A stretch of DNA of 11,131 bases from Bacteroidales bacterium (GTDB lineage Bacteria > Bacteroidota > Bacteroidia > Bacteroidales > Muribaculaceae): assembly GCA_014800065.1 (NCBI GenBank), contig JAAVGX010000061.1:1-11131 (forward strand), given 5' to 3'. The notes under the pieces are model-generated. The model was not told where the DNA came from and did not search any database. It saw only the letters and a program-made list of their open reading frames with translations. Made by a program: the position numbers and the translations under genes. The first letter of the stretch is position 1; each line of letters opens with the position of its first letter. Shown in pieces: positions 1-6,920 of the stretch.

Positions 1-127
1 CGAAGGCATAGATGATCGCGTGCTCCCATTTGCGCAAGCGCCGGCCTATGTATGCCTCGAATGGGCGACATAGGTCGGGGACGTAGCGGTAGCGCTGCTT
101 GGGAGTTTGCTGTATGCGTGCTTTCAT
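1..127 (-). CDS. Unrecognised basic protein, N-terminal 42 residues only
   Basis: An open frame starts at the ATG at 127-125 and runs off the left edge, giving 42 residues. The start reads MKARIQQTPKQRYRYVPDL, followed by a stretch with AYIGRRLRKWEHAIIYAF. It is strongly basic (ten Lys/Arg in 42) with several aromatic residues, which suggests a soluble, possibly nucleic-acid-contacting protein, though this is only an impression. There is no signal peptide. A Bacteroidota-type -7 element lies about 150 bases upstream on the same strand, with a hairpin-rich leader between, which supports a real transcript. I do not recognise the family. It could be a short spurious ORF, because only the first residues are visible and the leader is unusually long. 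Confidence 0.4.
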   Translation of the reverse strand, partial: MKARIQQTPKQRYRYVPDLCRPFEAYIGRRLRKWEHAIIYAF

Positions 128-134
128 AGTTAGT

Positions 135-237
135 CCGAGCTGAAGCTCGGTGCCAAAGACAAAGTACCGCTTGCGCGGTGTTGCTTTTGCGGGGCGCTTT
201 GCGCTTTTTGGCGTTGGTGACATCGCTGAGCGATGTC
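135..237. repeat. Cluster of four short perfect inverted repeats
   Basis: Four separate small hairpins stand in about 100 bases. At 135-150 CCGAGC and GCTCGG flank TGAA. At 166-179 ACCGC and GCGGT flank TTGC. At 194-204 GCGC is repeated around TTT, and the seven-base unit GCGCTTT is also tandemly duplicated at 194-207. At 219-237 GACATCGC and GCGATGTC flank TGA, giving an 8-bp stem with a 3-base loop. On the minus strand these would sit in the 5' leader of the partial gene at 127. None is followed by a T-run in either direction, so they are not classical terminators. They could be a structured leader or REP-like palindromes. The function is unknown. Confidence 0.6.
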
Positions 238-274
238 CGTACATTTATTTTGTTGATTAATATTTATTTGGAGG

Positions 275-282
275 CAAAGTTA
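275..282 (-). promoter_or_regulatory. Putative Bacteroidota -7 element upstream of the left-edge gene
   Basis: The minus strand reads TAACTTTG, an exact match to the TAnnTTTG -7 consensus used by the Bacteroidota primary sigma factor. No TTTG is found at the usual 19-21 base distance upstream, so only half of the promoter is present. The inferred transcript would start near 270 and carry a leader of about 140 bases before the ATG at 127. The remaining bases up to the glycosyltransferase stop (283-351) show no further clear signal. Confidence 0.4.
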
Positions 283-351
283 CGGTGGGGATTTGGGGAA
301 TTATCGTGTGATTTGCGCAATTTGCCTTTTCTCACGACATTTTCTCGTGGC

Positions 352-1161
352 TCATTGGTTTTTGATTTGGCGTAGGATTTGGCGATTCCAGCTACGGCGT
401 TGAGGGTCGAAGAACCAGCCCCATTTTGTGAAATAGCGGAACAGGTTTACCATGTGGATGGTGAGGGGGCGGAGTTTGTAATATGATTCTTCGCGGTGTT
501 TGTGGACTACGCTGACTTCAGGCCAGTAGAGTGTGCGGTTTTTTTCGTGGATGCGGCGCGAGAGGTCTACGTCTTCCCCATACAGGAAAAACCGTTCGTC
601 GAATATGCCGACTTCCCGGAGGGCATCCACGCGCATGAACATGAAGCTACCCTGATGCTGCGGGAGGTTCATGGTTTGATTTCGCCCGGCTTCATGAACG
701 AGATAGCGATGGTTTATTCTTTTGACCCAAGATTCGGGGAGGAAACGCCGGGTTAGCAGGTCGAAAGGTGTTGGAAGCAGGCGGCAGGTGTACTGCGGCC
801 GTCCGTCGGGGTAGAAAATTGCGGGTTGGAGCGTTCCGACATCCGGGTTGTTATCCATGAAGCGAATTATTTTTTCGAGGATGTCGGGGTTGAAACTCAC
901 GTCGGAGTTAAGTACTAAGTGGTAGCGTTGGTTTTGGGCTAAAGATTGGCGCAGAGCGATGTTGTGAGCGCGTCCGTAGCCCGTGTTGGGGTTGGGTATG
1001 TATGTAACCTTCGGAGTTGCATCGCAGAGGTTGCGAATGGCGGGCAGTCTGCTGTTGTCAATCACCACGATAGAGTCCACAACGGGCGATTCAAGCGAGC
1101 GGAAACATTCCCGGAGCTCGTCCACGTCGGTGTTGTATGTGACGATTGATACAGTGAGCAT
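352..1161 (-). CDS. Family 2 glycosyltransferase (WbbL/rhamnosyltransferase-like)
   Basis: The 269-residue protein most likely transfers a sugar from a nucleotide donor onto a growing surface polysaccharide at the cytoplasmic face of the inner membrane. It opens with the GT2 (GT-A fold) strand LTVSIVTYNT, followed by VVIDNS (residues 32-37), GYGRAHN (61-67) and the donor/metal site region LNSDV (84-88). HQGSFMFMR (169-177) and GEDVDLSRR (195-203) follow, as in rhamnosyltransferase-like GT2 proteins, and GED supplies the likely catalytic acids. No membrane span is evident. The length is normal for a single-domain member. It is the last gene of the polysaccharide unit, 27 bases after the small membrane-protein gene. 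The donor and acceptor cannot be read from sequence. The family call is firm; the rhamnosyl specificity is only a resemblance. Confidence 0.9.
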   Translation of the reverse strand: MLTVSIVTYNTDVDELRECFRSLESPVVDSIVVIDNSRLPAIRNLCDATPKVTYIPNPNTGYGRAHNIALRQSLAQNQRYHLVLNSDVSFNPDILEKIIRFMDNNPDVGTLQPAIFYPDGRPQYTCRLLPTPFDLLTRRFLPESWVKRINHRYLVHEAGRNQTMNLPQHQGSFMFMRVDALREVGIFDERFFLYGEDVDLSRRIHEKNRTLYWPEVSVVHKHREESYYKLRPLTIHMVNLFRYFTKWGWFFDPQRRSWNRQILRQIKNQ

Positions 1162-1186
1162 ATAGTTTTGCTTAATGTCCGGATTG

Positions 1187-1200
1187 GATCAGTCCTGATC
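1187..1200. repeat. Short palindrome across the stop codon of the small membrane-protein gene
   Basis: GATCAG and CTGATC flank two bases, giving a 14-base near-perfect palindrome that includes the TGA stop at 1191-1189. On the minus-strand transcript it would form a small stem at the end of the 40-residue reading frame, before the glycosyltransferase start. No T-run follows, so it is not a terminator. It may be chance. Confidence 0.35.
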
Positions 1201-1311
1201 TTCTTTTCGATTGTAGACTTTCCGAACTTTAAATCTGTGCCAGATGAAGAATGCGATAGCAACGATTGCAACGATGCAGGCCGCAAGGATTATGAGCAGA
1301 AACTTCATCAT
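1189..1311 (-). CDS. Small single-span membrane protein, 40 residues
   Basis: This reading frame is shorter than usual gene-calling cut-offs. It starts at ATG 1311-1309, which overlaps the TGA of the upstream dehydratase gene (ATGA), and a second ATG follows at 1308. The protein begins MMKFLLIILAACIVAIVAIA, continues FFIW, and ends with a basic then mixed-charge tail (HRFKVRKVYNRKEDQD). Residues 4-24 form one strong hydrophobic helix. The positive residues after it predict a cytoplasmic C terminus and a periplasmic N terminus, unless the first residues act as an uncleaved signal. There is no lipobox; the single Cys is inside the helix. The tight overlap and the position between two polysaccharide genes suggest co-translation with them and a possible role as an accessory subunit or membrane anchor. 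No family is recognised and no function is claimed. Confidence 0.65.
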   Translation of the reverse strand: MMKFLLIILAACIVAIVAIAFFIWHRFKVRKVYNRKEDQD

Positions 1312-3242
1312 GATTTTTTTGATTCTTTAATTTCGTCGTCGAATTTTTCGAAAACGGAGTGTTTGGAGATGAATTCGGGAACGGTTCTTTTCATCAACCT
1401 TACCATATCGGGGATGTCGACTTTTTTGGACAGAGTGTTGAGTTCGTCGACAACCTTGGCGGCATCGGAGTAGACGTAGTCGCGCACTTTGGCAACGAAA
1501 ATGCGGTCGTGCGTGGTGGGAATTGTGTTCTCCTTGGTGGCGAGTACTTCTTCGTAGAGCTTTTCGCCCGGACGCAGACCGGTGTATTCGATTTTGATGT
1601 CCTTGTCGACCTCATAACCGGCGAGGTTAATCATACGTTTGGCCAAATCGCTGATTTTGATGGGCGTACCCATGTCGAACACGAAAATTTCGGTACCTTG
1701 AGCCATCGTTGCAGCTTCCATCACCAGGCGACAGGCTTCGGGGATTGTCATGAAGAAACGACGGATATCGGGGTGAGTGACGGTAACCGGACCTCCATTT
1801 TCAATCTGAGCCGAGAAGCGAGGAATCACGGAGCCATTTGAGCCCAGCACGTTGCCGAAACGTGTGGTGACGAAGGTCGTCTTGCCGGGCACGAAGCCTT
1901 TTTCGATAGCGAGGCCAAGCGATTGGACGTATATTTCGGCCAGTCGTTTGGTGCAACCCATGATGTTGGTTGGGTTTACGGCTTTGTCGGTGGATACCAT
2001 TACCATTCGCTCAACGCCGTACTGCACGCACATGTCGGCCACTTGTCTTGAGCCTACCACGTTGACGCGCACAGCCTCGCAGGGATTTTCTTCCATCAGA
2101 GGTACATGCTTGTAAGCAGCTGCATGGAACACGATTTGCGGGTTGAAGCGACTGAAAACGTAGTGCAGACGTTCAATCTGACGTACGTCGCCGATTACGG
2201 GAGTGAATTTGAGATCGGGGAAGTTGTCTTCGAATTCGAGGCGAACGTTGTGCAGGGGTGTTTCGGCGTTGTCGAACATGATGAGTTCTTTCACGCCCAG
2301 TCCGGCTAATTGTCGGCAAAGTTCTGAGCCGATAGAGCCCGCAGCGCCCGTAACCAAGACTGTTTTGCCTTGGAAGTTCTCGCGTATCTCAGACATTGAG
2401 ATTTTGATTTCGGAGCGTCCGAGGAGGTCTTCGATTTTGACTTTACGAATACCGGCGTTGTTGATTTTTCCATCAGTCATTTCGTCGATACCGGGAGCCA
2501 CATACATTTTCATGCCCACTTGCTGGCAGAATTCGATCAGGCGGTTTTTCTCCTGACGGACGTCGTTGTGGTATGGGAAAAGAATACCGCCCACGAGCTC
2601 TTTTTCCATGAGCTTCTGAAGGCTGTTTTTGTTTTCGAAGTAGAAAACGGGGAGTCCGGCCAGAAGTTTGTCCTTATTTTCGCGACCGTGAGTGATGAAG
2701 CCGATAACCTCATAGTGGGAGGAGTTTTTGAGACGAGTTTCTACAGAAACGGCTTTTTCACCGGTGCCGTACACAAGTACCCTGTTGATGGTAGGGGCTT
2801 CCATAATTTTCTTGTTCAGCAGCTGGTATACAGTAATCATCATCACTCTGACAAGCAGCAGGGCAGCGAGGGTAACGAAGAAGTCGAGTCCCAGAAGCAC
2901 AAGGAGAGTGAAGGGTGGCACAGTGTACACAGCGATTGCTACCGCGCAACCCATCATCGCCTCCTTGCAAAGTACGGCTACGCATATCCGGCTAAGGTCG
3001 CGCAGGGTGGAGTAGCGTATGATTGAGCGATAGGTTCGGGTGCCGTAGAAAGCGACACCTGAGCCGATTACAGCACCCAGCAGCCATACCATGATGAAGC
3101 GGGAAGAGTCGATGACCGTTGCAGACATCACATAACATACCAACAGGATGCAAGTGGAGGCCATCAAAGATACAATCACGTCAAGAGCCAGCACAATGGA
3201 GGCTTTGAGGTAGGAATGCATTAAGAGTTTGTTAGTGTACAT
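1308..3242 (-). CDS. Membrane-bound nucleotide-sugar 4,6-dehydratase (PglF/CapD/FlaA1 long form)
   Basis: The 644-residue inner-membrane protein likely converts a UDP-HexNAc (typically UDP-GlcNAc) to its 4-keto-6-deoxy form, the entry point to amino-deoxy sugars of capsule, O-antigen or protein glycans. Four hydrophobic segments lie at about residues 14-40, 48-66, 87-107 and 112-139. A first Rossmann-like domain begins at VLVYGTGEKA (155-164). The catalytic extended-SDR domain starts near 292 with VTGAAGSIGSE (297-307) for NAD(P). VSTDKAVNPTNIMGCTKR spans 416-433. In this motif the usual SDR Tyr is replaced by Met before the conserved Lys, as in long PglF-type enzymes. Its length matches that subfamily. 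It starts 19 bases after the UDP-sugar dehydrogenase gene and overlaps the small membrane-protein gene. M8 is a possible alternative start. Exact substrate and product stereochemistry are uncertain. Confidence 0.92.
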   Translation of the reverse strand: MYTNKLLMHSYLKASIVLALDVIVSLMASTCILLVCYVMSATVIDSSRFIMVWLLGAVIGSGVAFYGTRTYRSIIRYSTLRDLSRICVAVLCKEAMMGCAVAIAVYTVPPFTLLVLLGLDFFVTLAALLLVRVMMITVYQLLNKKIMEAPTINRVLVYGTGEKAVSVETRLKNSSHYEVIGFITHGRENKDKLLAGLPVFYFENKNSLQKLMEKELVGGILFPYHNDVRQEKNRLIEFCQQVGMKMYVAPGIDEMTDGKINNAGIRKVKIEDLLGRSEIKISMSEIRENFQGKTVLVTGAAGSIGSELCRQLAGLGVKELIMFDNAETPLHNVRLEFEDNFPDLKFTPVIGDVRQIERLHYVFSRFNPQIVFHAAAYKHVPLMEENPCEAVRVNVVGSRQVADMCVQYGVERMVMVSTDKAVNPTNIMGCTKRLAEIYVQSLGLAIEKGFVPGKTTFVTTRFGNVLGSNGSVIPRFSAQIENGGPVTVTHPDIRRFFMTIPEACRLVMEAATMAQGTEIFVFDMGTPIKISDLAKRMINLAGYEVDKDIKIEYTGLRPGEKLYEEVLATKENTIPTTHDRIFVAKVRDYVYSDAAKVVDELNTLSKKVDIPDMVRLMKRTVPEFISKHSVFEKFDDEIKESKKS

Positions 3243-3261
3243 ACCGTAAAGGTCTTATTCG

Positions 3262-4587
3262 TTAATCACGCGAGAAAAGGTCGCGAGTGTATACTTTATC
3301 CGCCACGTCGGCCAGGTCGGGGCTGGTTCGGTTGGCAAGAATTGCGTTGGAAAGAGCTTTGAAGCGCTCCAGGTCGTTGACTACTTCGCTTCCGAAGAAT
3401 GTGGAGCCGTCTTCGAGAGTGGGTTCGTATATAACCACACGAGCGCCTTTGGCTTTGATTCGTTTCATCACCCCCTGGATGCTTGACTGACGGAAATTGT
3501 CGGAATTGGTTTTCATAGTCAGGCGGTACACGCCGATAGTGCAGTCCTGTTCGGGTGCAGAACCGAAGGTATTAGAGCGTGAGTAGCTGTAGTATCCGGC
3601 TTTGTGAAGAATCTGGTCGGCGATGAAATCTTTGCGAGTCCGATTGCTTTCGACTATGGCGCTCATCATGTTCTGGGGCACGTTTGCGTAGTTGGCCAGC
3701 AACTGCTTTGTGTCCTTGGGGAGGCAATAACCGCCGTAGCCGAAAGAGGGATTGTTGTAGTGGGTGCCGATTCGAGGGTCGAGGCCGACGCCTTCGATAA
3801 TGGCTCGGGTGTCGAGTCCTTTAACTTCAGCGTATGTGTCCAGTTCGTTGAAGTAGCTCACTCTGAGGGCGAGGTAAGTGTTAGCGAAAAGTTTTACGGC
3901 CTCGGCTTCCGTGAGACCCATCAGCAGTGTGGGAATGTTTGAGGATTGAGCCCCTTGAGCAAGCAGCTCGGCAAAGCGTTTTGCTTTCAGGGTGAGGAAA
4001 TTGATGTCGGCCAGGGCTGCGATTGCTTCGTTATCGGCCTCATATTCCTCTCCCTGAAGGATTTTAGGCACTCCTACAATGATTCGTGAAGGATTCAGGT
4101 TGTCGGCCAAGGCCCTGCTTTCTCGAAGAAATTCGGGACTGAAAAGGAGATTGAGTTTTTTGATGCCGCGCCGGGCATATTTTCCGTAGAGCGAGCGTGA
4201 GTAGCCTACGGGGATGGTGCTTTTTATTACTATAACCGCGTCGGGGTTTACTTGCAGCACTGCGTCGATAACTTCTTCAACATGAGAAGTGTCGAAGTAA
4301 TTTTTTACGGGGTCGTAGTTGGTGGGAGTGGCGATGATGACGAATTCGGCATTGCGATAGGCCTCCTCGGCGACAGTTGTAGCGCTTAGTCTGAGGTCCT
4401 TTTCGGCAAGGAATTGCTCAATTTCCCGGTCGTTGATTGGAGAGATTTTATGGTTGATTTTATGGACCTTATCAGCAATAACGTCCACAGCAACAACGAC
4501 ATTGTGCTGAGCCAATAGGGTTGCTATGCTCATGCCCACGTAGCCGGTGCCGGCCACGGCGATGTGTTGTTCAGTTGAATTACCCAT
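3262..4587 (-). CDS. UDP-glucose 6-dehydrogenase family nucleotide-sugar dehydrogenase
   Basis: The 441-residue cytosolic enzyme oxidises C6 of a UDP-sugar twice with NAD+, most likely UDP-glucose to UDP-glucuronate. It starts with the Rossmann motif GTGYVG (13-18). STIPVG (123-128), SPEFLRES (150-157) and the catalytic-Cys segment [14 protein letters not shown] (283-296, Cys288) follow. The segment is of the HasB/Ugd type, which favours UDP-glucose over UDP-ManNAc as substrate. The C-terminal UDP-binding domain with IYEPTLEDG (387-395) is intact. The protein is longer than the roughly 390-residue streptococcal enzymes but has no extra domain. It is the first gene after the strongest promoter in the window and is followed closely by the 4,6-dehydratase gene, so it should supply acidic sugar to the same glycan. 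Distinguishing it from the ManNAc or GlcNAc dehydrogenases needs phylogeny. Confidence 0.92.
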   Translation of the reverse strand: MGNSTEQHIAVAGTGYVGMSIATLLAQHNVVVAVDVIADKVHKINHKISPINDREIEQFLAEKDLRLSATTVAEEAYRNAEFVIIATPTNYDPVKNYFDTSHVEEVIDAVLQVNPDAVIVIKSTIPVGYSRSLYGKYARRGIKKLNLLFSPEFLRESRALADNLNPSRIIVGVPKILQGEEYEADNEAIAALADINFLTLKAKRFAELLAQGAQSSNIPTLLMGLTEAEAVKLFANTYLALRVSYFNELDTYAEVKGLDTRAIIEGVGLDPRIGTHYNNPSFGYGGYCLPKDTKQLLANYANVPQNMMSAIVESNRTRKDFIADQILHKAGYYSYSRSNTFGSAPEQDCTIGVYRLTMKTNSDNFRQSSIQGVMKRIKAKGARVVIYEPTLEDGSTFFGSEVVNDLERFKALSNAILANRTSPDLADVADKVYTRDLFSRD

Positions 4588-4608
4588 TTATATAATGCGC
4601 TAACAGCA

Positions 4609-4644
4609 CAAAGTTAACGAAAATATCGGTAAAAACCAAACAAA
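4609..4644 (-). promoter_or_regulatory. Bacteroidota-type promoter of the polysaccharide unit
   Basis: On the minus strand a TAACTTTG box (4616-4609) matches the TAnnTTTG -7 consensus exactly. A TTTG (4640-4637) lies 20 bases upstream, with a second TTTG at 4644-4641. Spacing and sequence fit the Bacteroidota -33/-7 promoter. Transcription should start near 4604, leaving a leader of about 17-20 bases before the ATG at 4587. This is the only complete promoter I see, and it separates the polysaccharide genes from ribD upstream. I see no hairpin with a T-run between ribD and this box, so readthrough is possible. Confidence 0.75.
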
Positions 4645-4668
4645 ACTTTAACTTTAAGTGGCAAATTG

Positions 4669-5658
4669 TCAGCGACGGGTGTAGAAGAAGAGGGTATTCC
4701 CTGCTACACATTCGCTTGAGCGAGGAACAGCGTCGATGACCGGAGCGGGAGTGCGTCCGCTATTTCCGAGTGTTACGGGTTGAACCTCCACGCGCGCCTC
4801 GTCCCAGATGTCGGCCTCGATGAAGCGCCTGAGCACACTTGCGCCGCCTTCAACCAGAATTGAGGTGATGCCGTGTTGGCTGTAAAACCGGGTCAGCACA
4901 TCGGCGAGGGGTTCATTATCATTGATATGAATCCATGAATCGTCGGGCTCGACGATTTTGTGACCATCGAAGAGGATTCGCTTGGCGTCGCGCCCTTCGT
5001 AGAGGCGAGTGGTGAGAGAGGGATTATCAACGATATAAGTACGGGCACCGACAGCTATTGCATCGTTGAGTGCGCGCAGGCGATGTGCCGTAGCGGCGGT
5101 GATGTGGTTTGAAAAACGGTGCGGGAGGCCGGTGAGTGCGCGGTCGTCGTCCATGAAGCCGTCGGTGCTTTGCGCCCATTTGAGGGTGACGTAAGGACGA
5201 TGAAGGGTGTGGGCAGTCATGAACTTTATGTTCAGGTTGTAGCACTCCTTTTCCAGCAGTCCGGTGTCCACCTGTATGCCGGCCTGCCGAATTCGTTCGA
5301 TACCACGGCCGGCCACTTTGGGGTTAGGGTCGGTTGCTCCGACCACTACACGTTTGAATTGTTTTTCGACTATGAGATTGGCACAAGGTGGCGTTTTGCC
5401 GAAGTGTGAACAGGGTTCGAGGGTGACGTAGATAGTGCTTTCGGGAATCAGGTGCTCGAGCTCAGGAGGAACCGATCGTACGGCATTAACTTCGGCATGA
5501 GGACCGCCAAAACGGCGATGCCATCCTTCGCCTATGATACGGTCGCCATGGGTGATGACTGCTCCCACCATGGGGTTGGGGGATGTGGCGCCGACACCGT
5601 TAGCGGCGAGCTGAAGGGCTCGCCGCATCATGTTGCAATCGAAGTTGCTGAATATCAT
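4669..5658 (-). CDS. ribD: Bifunctional riboflavin deaminase/reductase RibD
   Basis: RibD performs two steps of riboflavin synthesis: deamination of 2,5-diamino-6-ribosylamino-4(3H)-pyrimidinone 5'-phosphate, then NADPH reduction of the ribosyl chain. The deaminase domain has the zinc ligands HAE (54-56) and PCSHFGKTPPC (82-92, Cys83 and Cys92). The reductase domain begins near VTLKWAQSTDG (157-167) and contains DNPSLTTR (211-218) and VEGGA (269-273). The frame is open upstream to an ATG at 5730. I chose the ATG at 5658 because it forms an ATGA overlap with the stop of the metallopeptidase gene and leaves the normal short N terminus before SPNPMVGAV. This gives 329 residues, somewhat shorter than the roughly 367 of E. 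coli. No other riboflavin gene and no FMN-riboswitch-like leader is seen nearby, so it appears to be expressed from the upstream operon. Confidence 0.95.
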   Translation of the reverse strand: MIFSNFDCNMMRRALQLAANGVGATSPNPMVGAVITHGDRIIGEGWHRRFGGPHAEVNAVRSVPPELEHLIPESTIYVTLEPCSHFGKTPPCANLIVEKQFKRVVVGATDPNPKVAGRGIERIRQAGIQVDTGLLEKECYNLNIKFMTAHTLHRPYVTLKWAQSTDGFMDDDRALTGLPHRFSNHITAATAHRLRALNDAIAVGARTYIVDNPSLTTRLYEGRDAKRILFDGHKIVEPDDSWIHINDNEPLADVLTRFYSQHGITSILVEGGASVLRRFIEADIWDEARVEVQPVTLGNSGRTPAPVIDAVPRSSECVAGNTLFFYTRR

Positions 5659-6533
5659 AGGGCAGAGTATGCGGGGGTGAAAGTATCGCCGTAGCGCGGG
5701 TCGCCTGTCTGAATACCTTTTTTGAGCCATCGAACGCGTTGTTCGGAACGTCCGTGGTTGAAGCTATCGGGCATTTCGCGGCCGTAGGCTTTTTTCTGGA
5801 GGTAGTCGTCGCCGATTTTTGAGGCGGCATTTATGGCATTTTCCACATCGCCCGGCTCGAGCGAGTTGAACATTTCATTATCGCGAGCGGCCCAGACTCC
5901 GGCGTAGAAGTCGGCCTGGAGTTCGAGGCGCACGCTGACTTGGTTGGCATCCTTTTCGCTCATTCTGCTCATTGCCTCATGGGCATCGGTAAGTGTACCG
6001 AGCAGGTACTGAACGTGGTGTCCGACCTCATGGGCGATTACATATGCGTAGGCGAAATCACCGCTCGCTCCAATCTGATTTTGCATCTGCTTGAAGAAGT
6101 CCAGGTCGATGTATACGGTTTGGTCGGCCGAGCAGTAGAACGGACCTGTCTGAGAGGTAGCGTTTCCGCAGCCGGAATTGACAGCACCGCTGAACAGTAC
6201 AAGTTTGGGAGCTTCGTATTCACCCCAACCCTGACGGCGAAATTCGTCGGTCCAGACATCCTCGGTACCGGCCAGGACTTGGGAAGCGAACACGGCAAGG
6301 CGTTCGTCCTCGGCATCGGGAGTGTAATTCTGAGTGTAACCGACTTGCTGATTCAATGCGCCTGAGCCAACCACGTTTCCGATTACATCTCCGATGTTAC
6401 CACCGCTAAGAAGGGTAATCACGGCCACGGCAATAATACCGATAATGCCACCACCGAGGCCCATTTTGGCGCCGCCGCTCATTCCTCGACGATCTTCTAC
6501 ATTGCCGCTTTGGCGGCGTCCGTCCATTCTCAT
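5655..6533 (-). CDS. ypfJ: YpfJ-type neutral zinc metallopeptidase, membrane-anchored
   Basis: The 292-residue protein belongs to the YpfJ/putative neutral zinc metallopeptidase family (Pfam Zn_peptidase). Its substrate is not established. The N terminus has the family signature RRQSGNVEDRRG (6-17). One hydrophobic span at about 26-43 probably anchors it in the inner membrane with the catalytic domain outside the cytoplasm. The zinc site is HEVGH (168-172), with ELQADFYAG (205-213) providing the likely third ligand Glu205. Cys122 and Cys134 flank a short loop and may form a disulfide, consistent with an extracytoplasmic site. Start ATG 6533 is chosen because the signature follows directly. 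It lies 54 bases after ssb and overlaps ribD by four bases. Length is typical and nothing is missing. The family call is strong; the physiological role is unknown. Confidence 0.92.
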   Translation of the reverse strand: MRMDGRRQSGNVEDRRGMSGGAKMGLGGGIIGIIAVAVITLLSGGNIGDVIGNVVGSGALNQQVGYTQNYTPDAEDERLAVFASQVLAGTEDVWTDEFRRQGWGEYEAPKLVLFSGAVNSGCGNATSQTGPFYCSADQTVYIDLDFFKQMQNQIGASGDFAYAYVIAHEVGHHVQYLLGTLTDAHEAMSRMSEKDANQVSVRLELQADFYAGVWAARDNEMFNSLEPGDVENAINAASKIGDDYLQKKAYGREMPDSFNHGRSEQRVRWLKKGIQTGDPRYGDTFTPAYSAL

Positions 6534-6537
6534 ACTT

Positions 6538-6564
6538 GTTTAGTAGGTTTAGGGAGTTTAGGAT
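6538..6564. repeat. Three-copy 9-base imperfect tandem repeat before the metallopeptidase start
   Basis: GTTTAG occurs at 6538, 6547 and 6556, exactly nine bases apart, giving units GTTTAGTAG, GTTTAGGGA and GTTTAGGAT. On the coding (minus) strand this is a CTAAAC-rich stretch ending four bases before the ATG at 6533, inside the ssb-to-metallopeptidase gap. It could influence translation initiation, or be a minor replication-slippage product. Confidence 0.6.
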
Positions 6565-6587
6565 GCTTTCTTTGAGTTTGAACAAGT

Positions 6588-6920
6588 TTATTTCGGCATA
6601 AGTTCAAACGTGTCCACATGAATTTCGGTGATAGTACGCTCGATAGCGTTTCGATCGGTCCATTTGCGGGTACGGAGTCTTCCCTCCACCAGCAGGTGAG
6701 AGCCTTTGCGGATGAAGTTTTCGGCAAATTCGGCACTTCGCCCCCACATAACGATTCGATGCCACTCGGTGATTTCGGGCATATCTACTTCATTGCCTTG
6801 TGCGTCGCGCCCACGGCGACGTTCGGTAGTGGCGAGGCTGAATTCGGCCACACGACTCTGGTCGACCATTCTCATCTGCGGGTCGCGACCAACATACCCG
6901 GAAAGGATTACTTTGTTCAT
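6588..6920 (-). CDS. ssb: Short single-stranded DNA-binding protein (SSB family)
   Basis: The 110-residue protein is a single OB fold that should bind single-stranded DNA as an oligomer. It begins MNKVILSGYVGRDPQMR. It then shows FSLATTERRRG (27-37), TEWHRIVMWG (51-60) and LLVEGRLRTRKW (76-87), all SSB core motifs. It ends at FELMPK, right after the last strand. The flexible linker and the acidic DDDIPF-type tip that SSBs use to recruit repair and replication proteins are absent. Such tail-less SSBs are known among secondary paralogues, so a main replicative SSB may be encoded elsewhere. The ATG overlaps the stop of the patatin gene (ATGA), arguing for co-translation. Family is certain; the cellular role (housekeeping or specialised) is not. 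Confidence 0.93.
   Translation of the reverse strand: MNKVILSGYVGRDPQMRMVDQSRVAEFSLATTERRRGRDAQGNEVDMPEITEWHRIVMWGRSAEFAENFIRKGSHLLVEGRLRTRKWTDRNAIERTITEIHVDTFELMPK

Noticed and set aside
301..351. Possible terminator after the glycosyltransferase gene (CACGA / TCGTG stem)
   Set aside because: Only five base pairs with a seven-base loop and no T-run downstream on the coding strand.
178..375. Plus-strand 65-residue open frame over the hairpin region
   Set aside because: It runs through the inverted repeats and into the glycosyltransferase 3' end, has no promoter or plausible domain, and opposes every other gene.
1062..1286. Minus-strand 74-residue frame overlapping the small membrane-protein gene and the glycosyltransferase start
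   Set aside because: Low-complexity Ser/Thr-rich sequence in another frame; the 40-residue frame has a clear membrane helix and an ATGA junction, and the glycosyltransferase start is firm.
1359..1841. Long plus-strand frame of 160 residues opposite the dehydratase gene
   Set aside because: Antisense shadow of a gene with intact catalytic motifs; several similar plus-strand frames across the window have the same explanation.
4588..4668. FMN riboswitch or other structured RNA near ribD
   Set aside because: The gap lies downstream of ribD, holds the polysaccharide promoter, and shows no conserved riboswitch elements; ribD itself starts inside the upstream gene.
5659..5730. N-terminal extension of RibD by 24 residues
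   Set aside because: It lies wholly within the metallopeptidase gene, has no similarity to RibD N termini, and the ATGA start at 5658 fits better.
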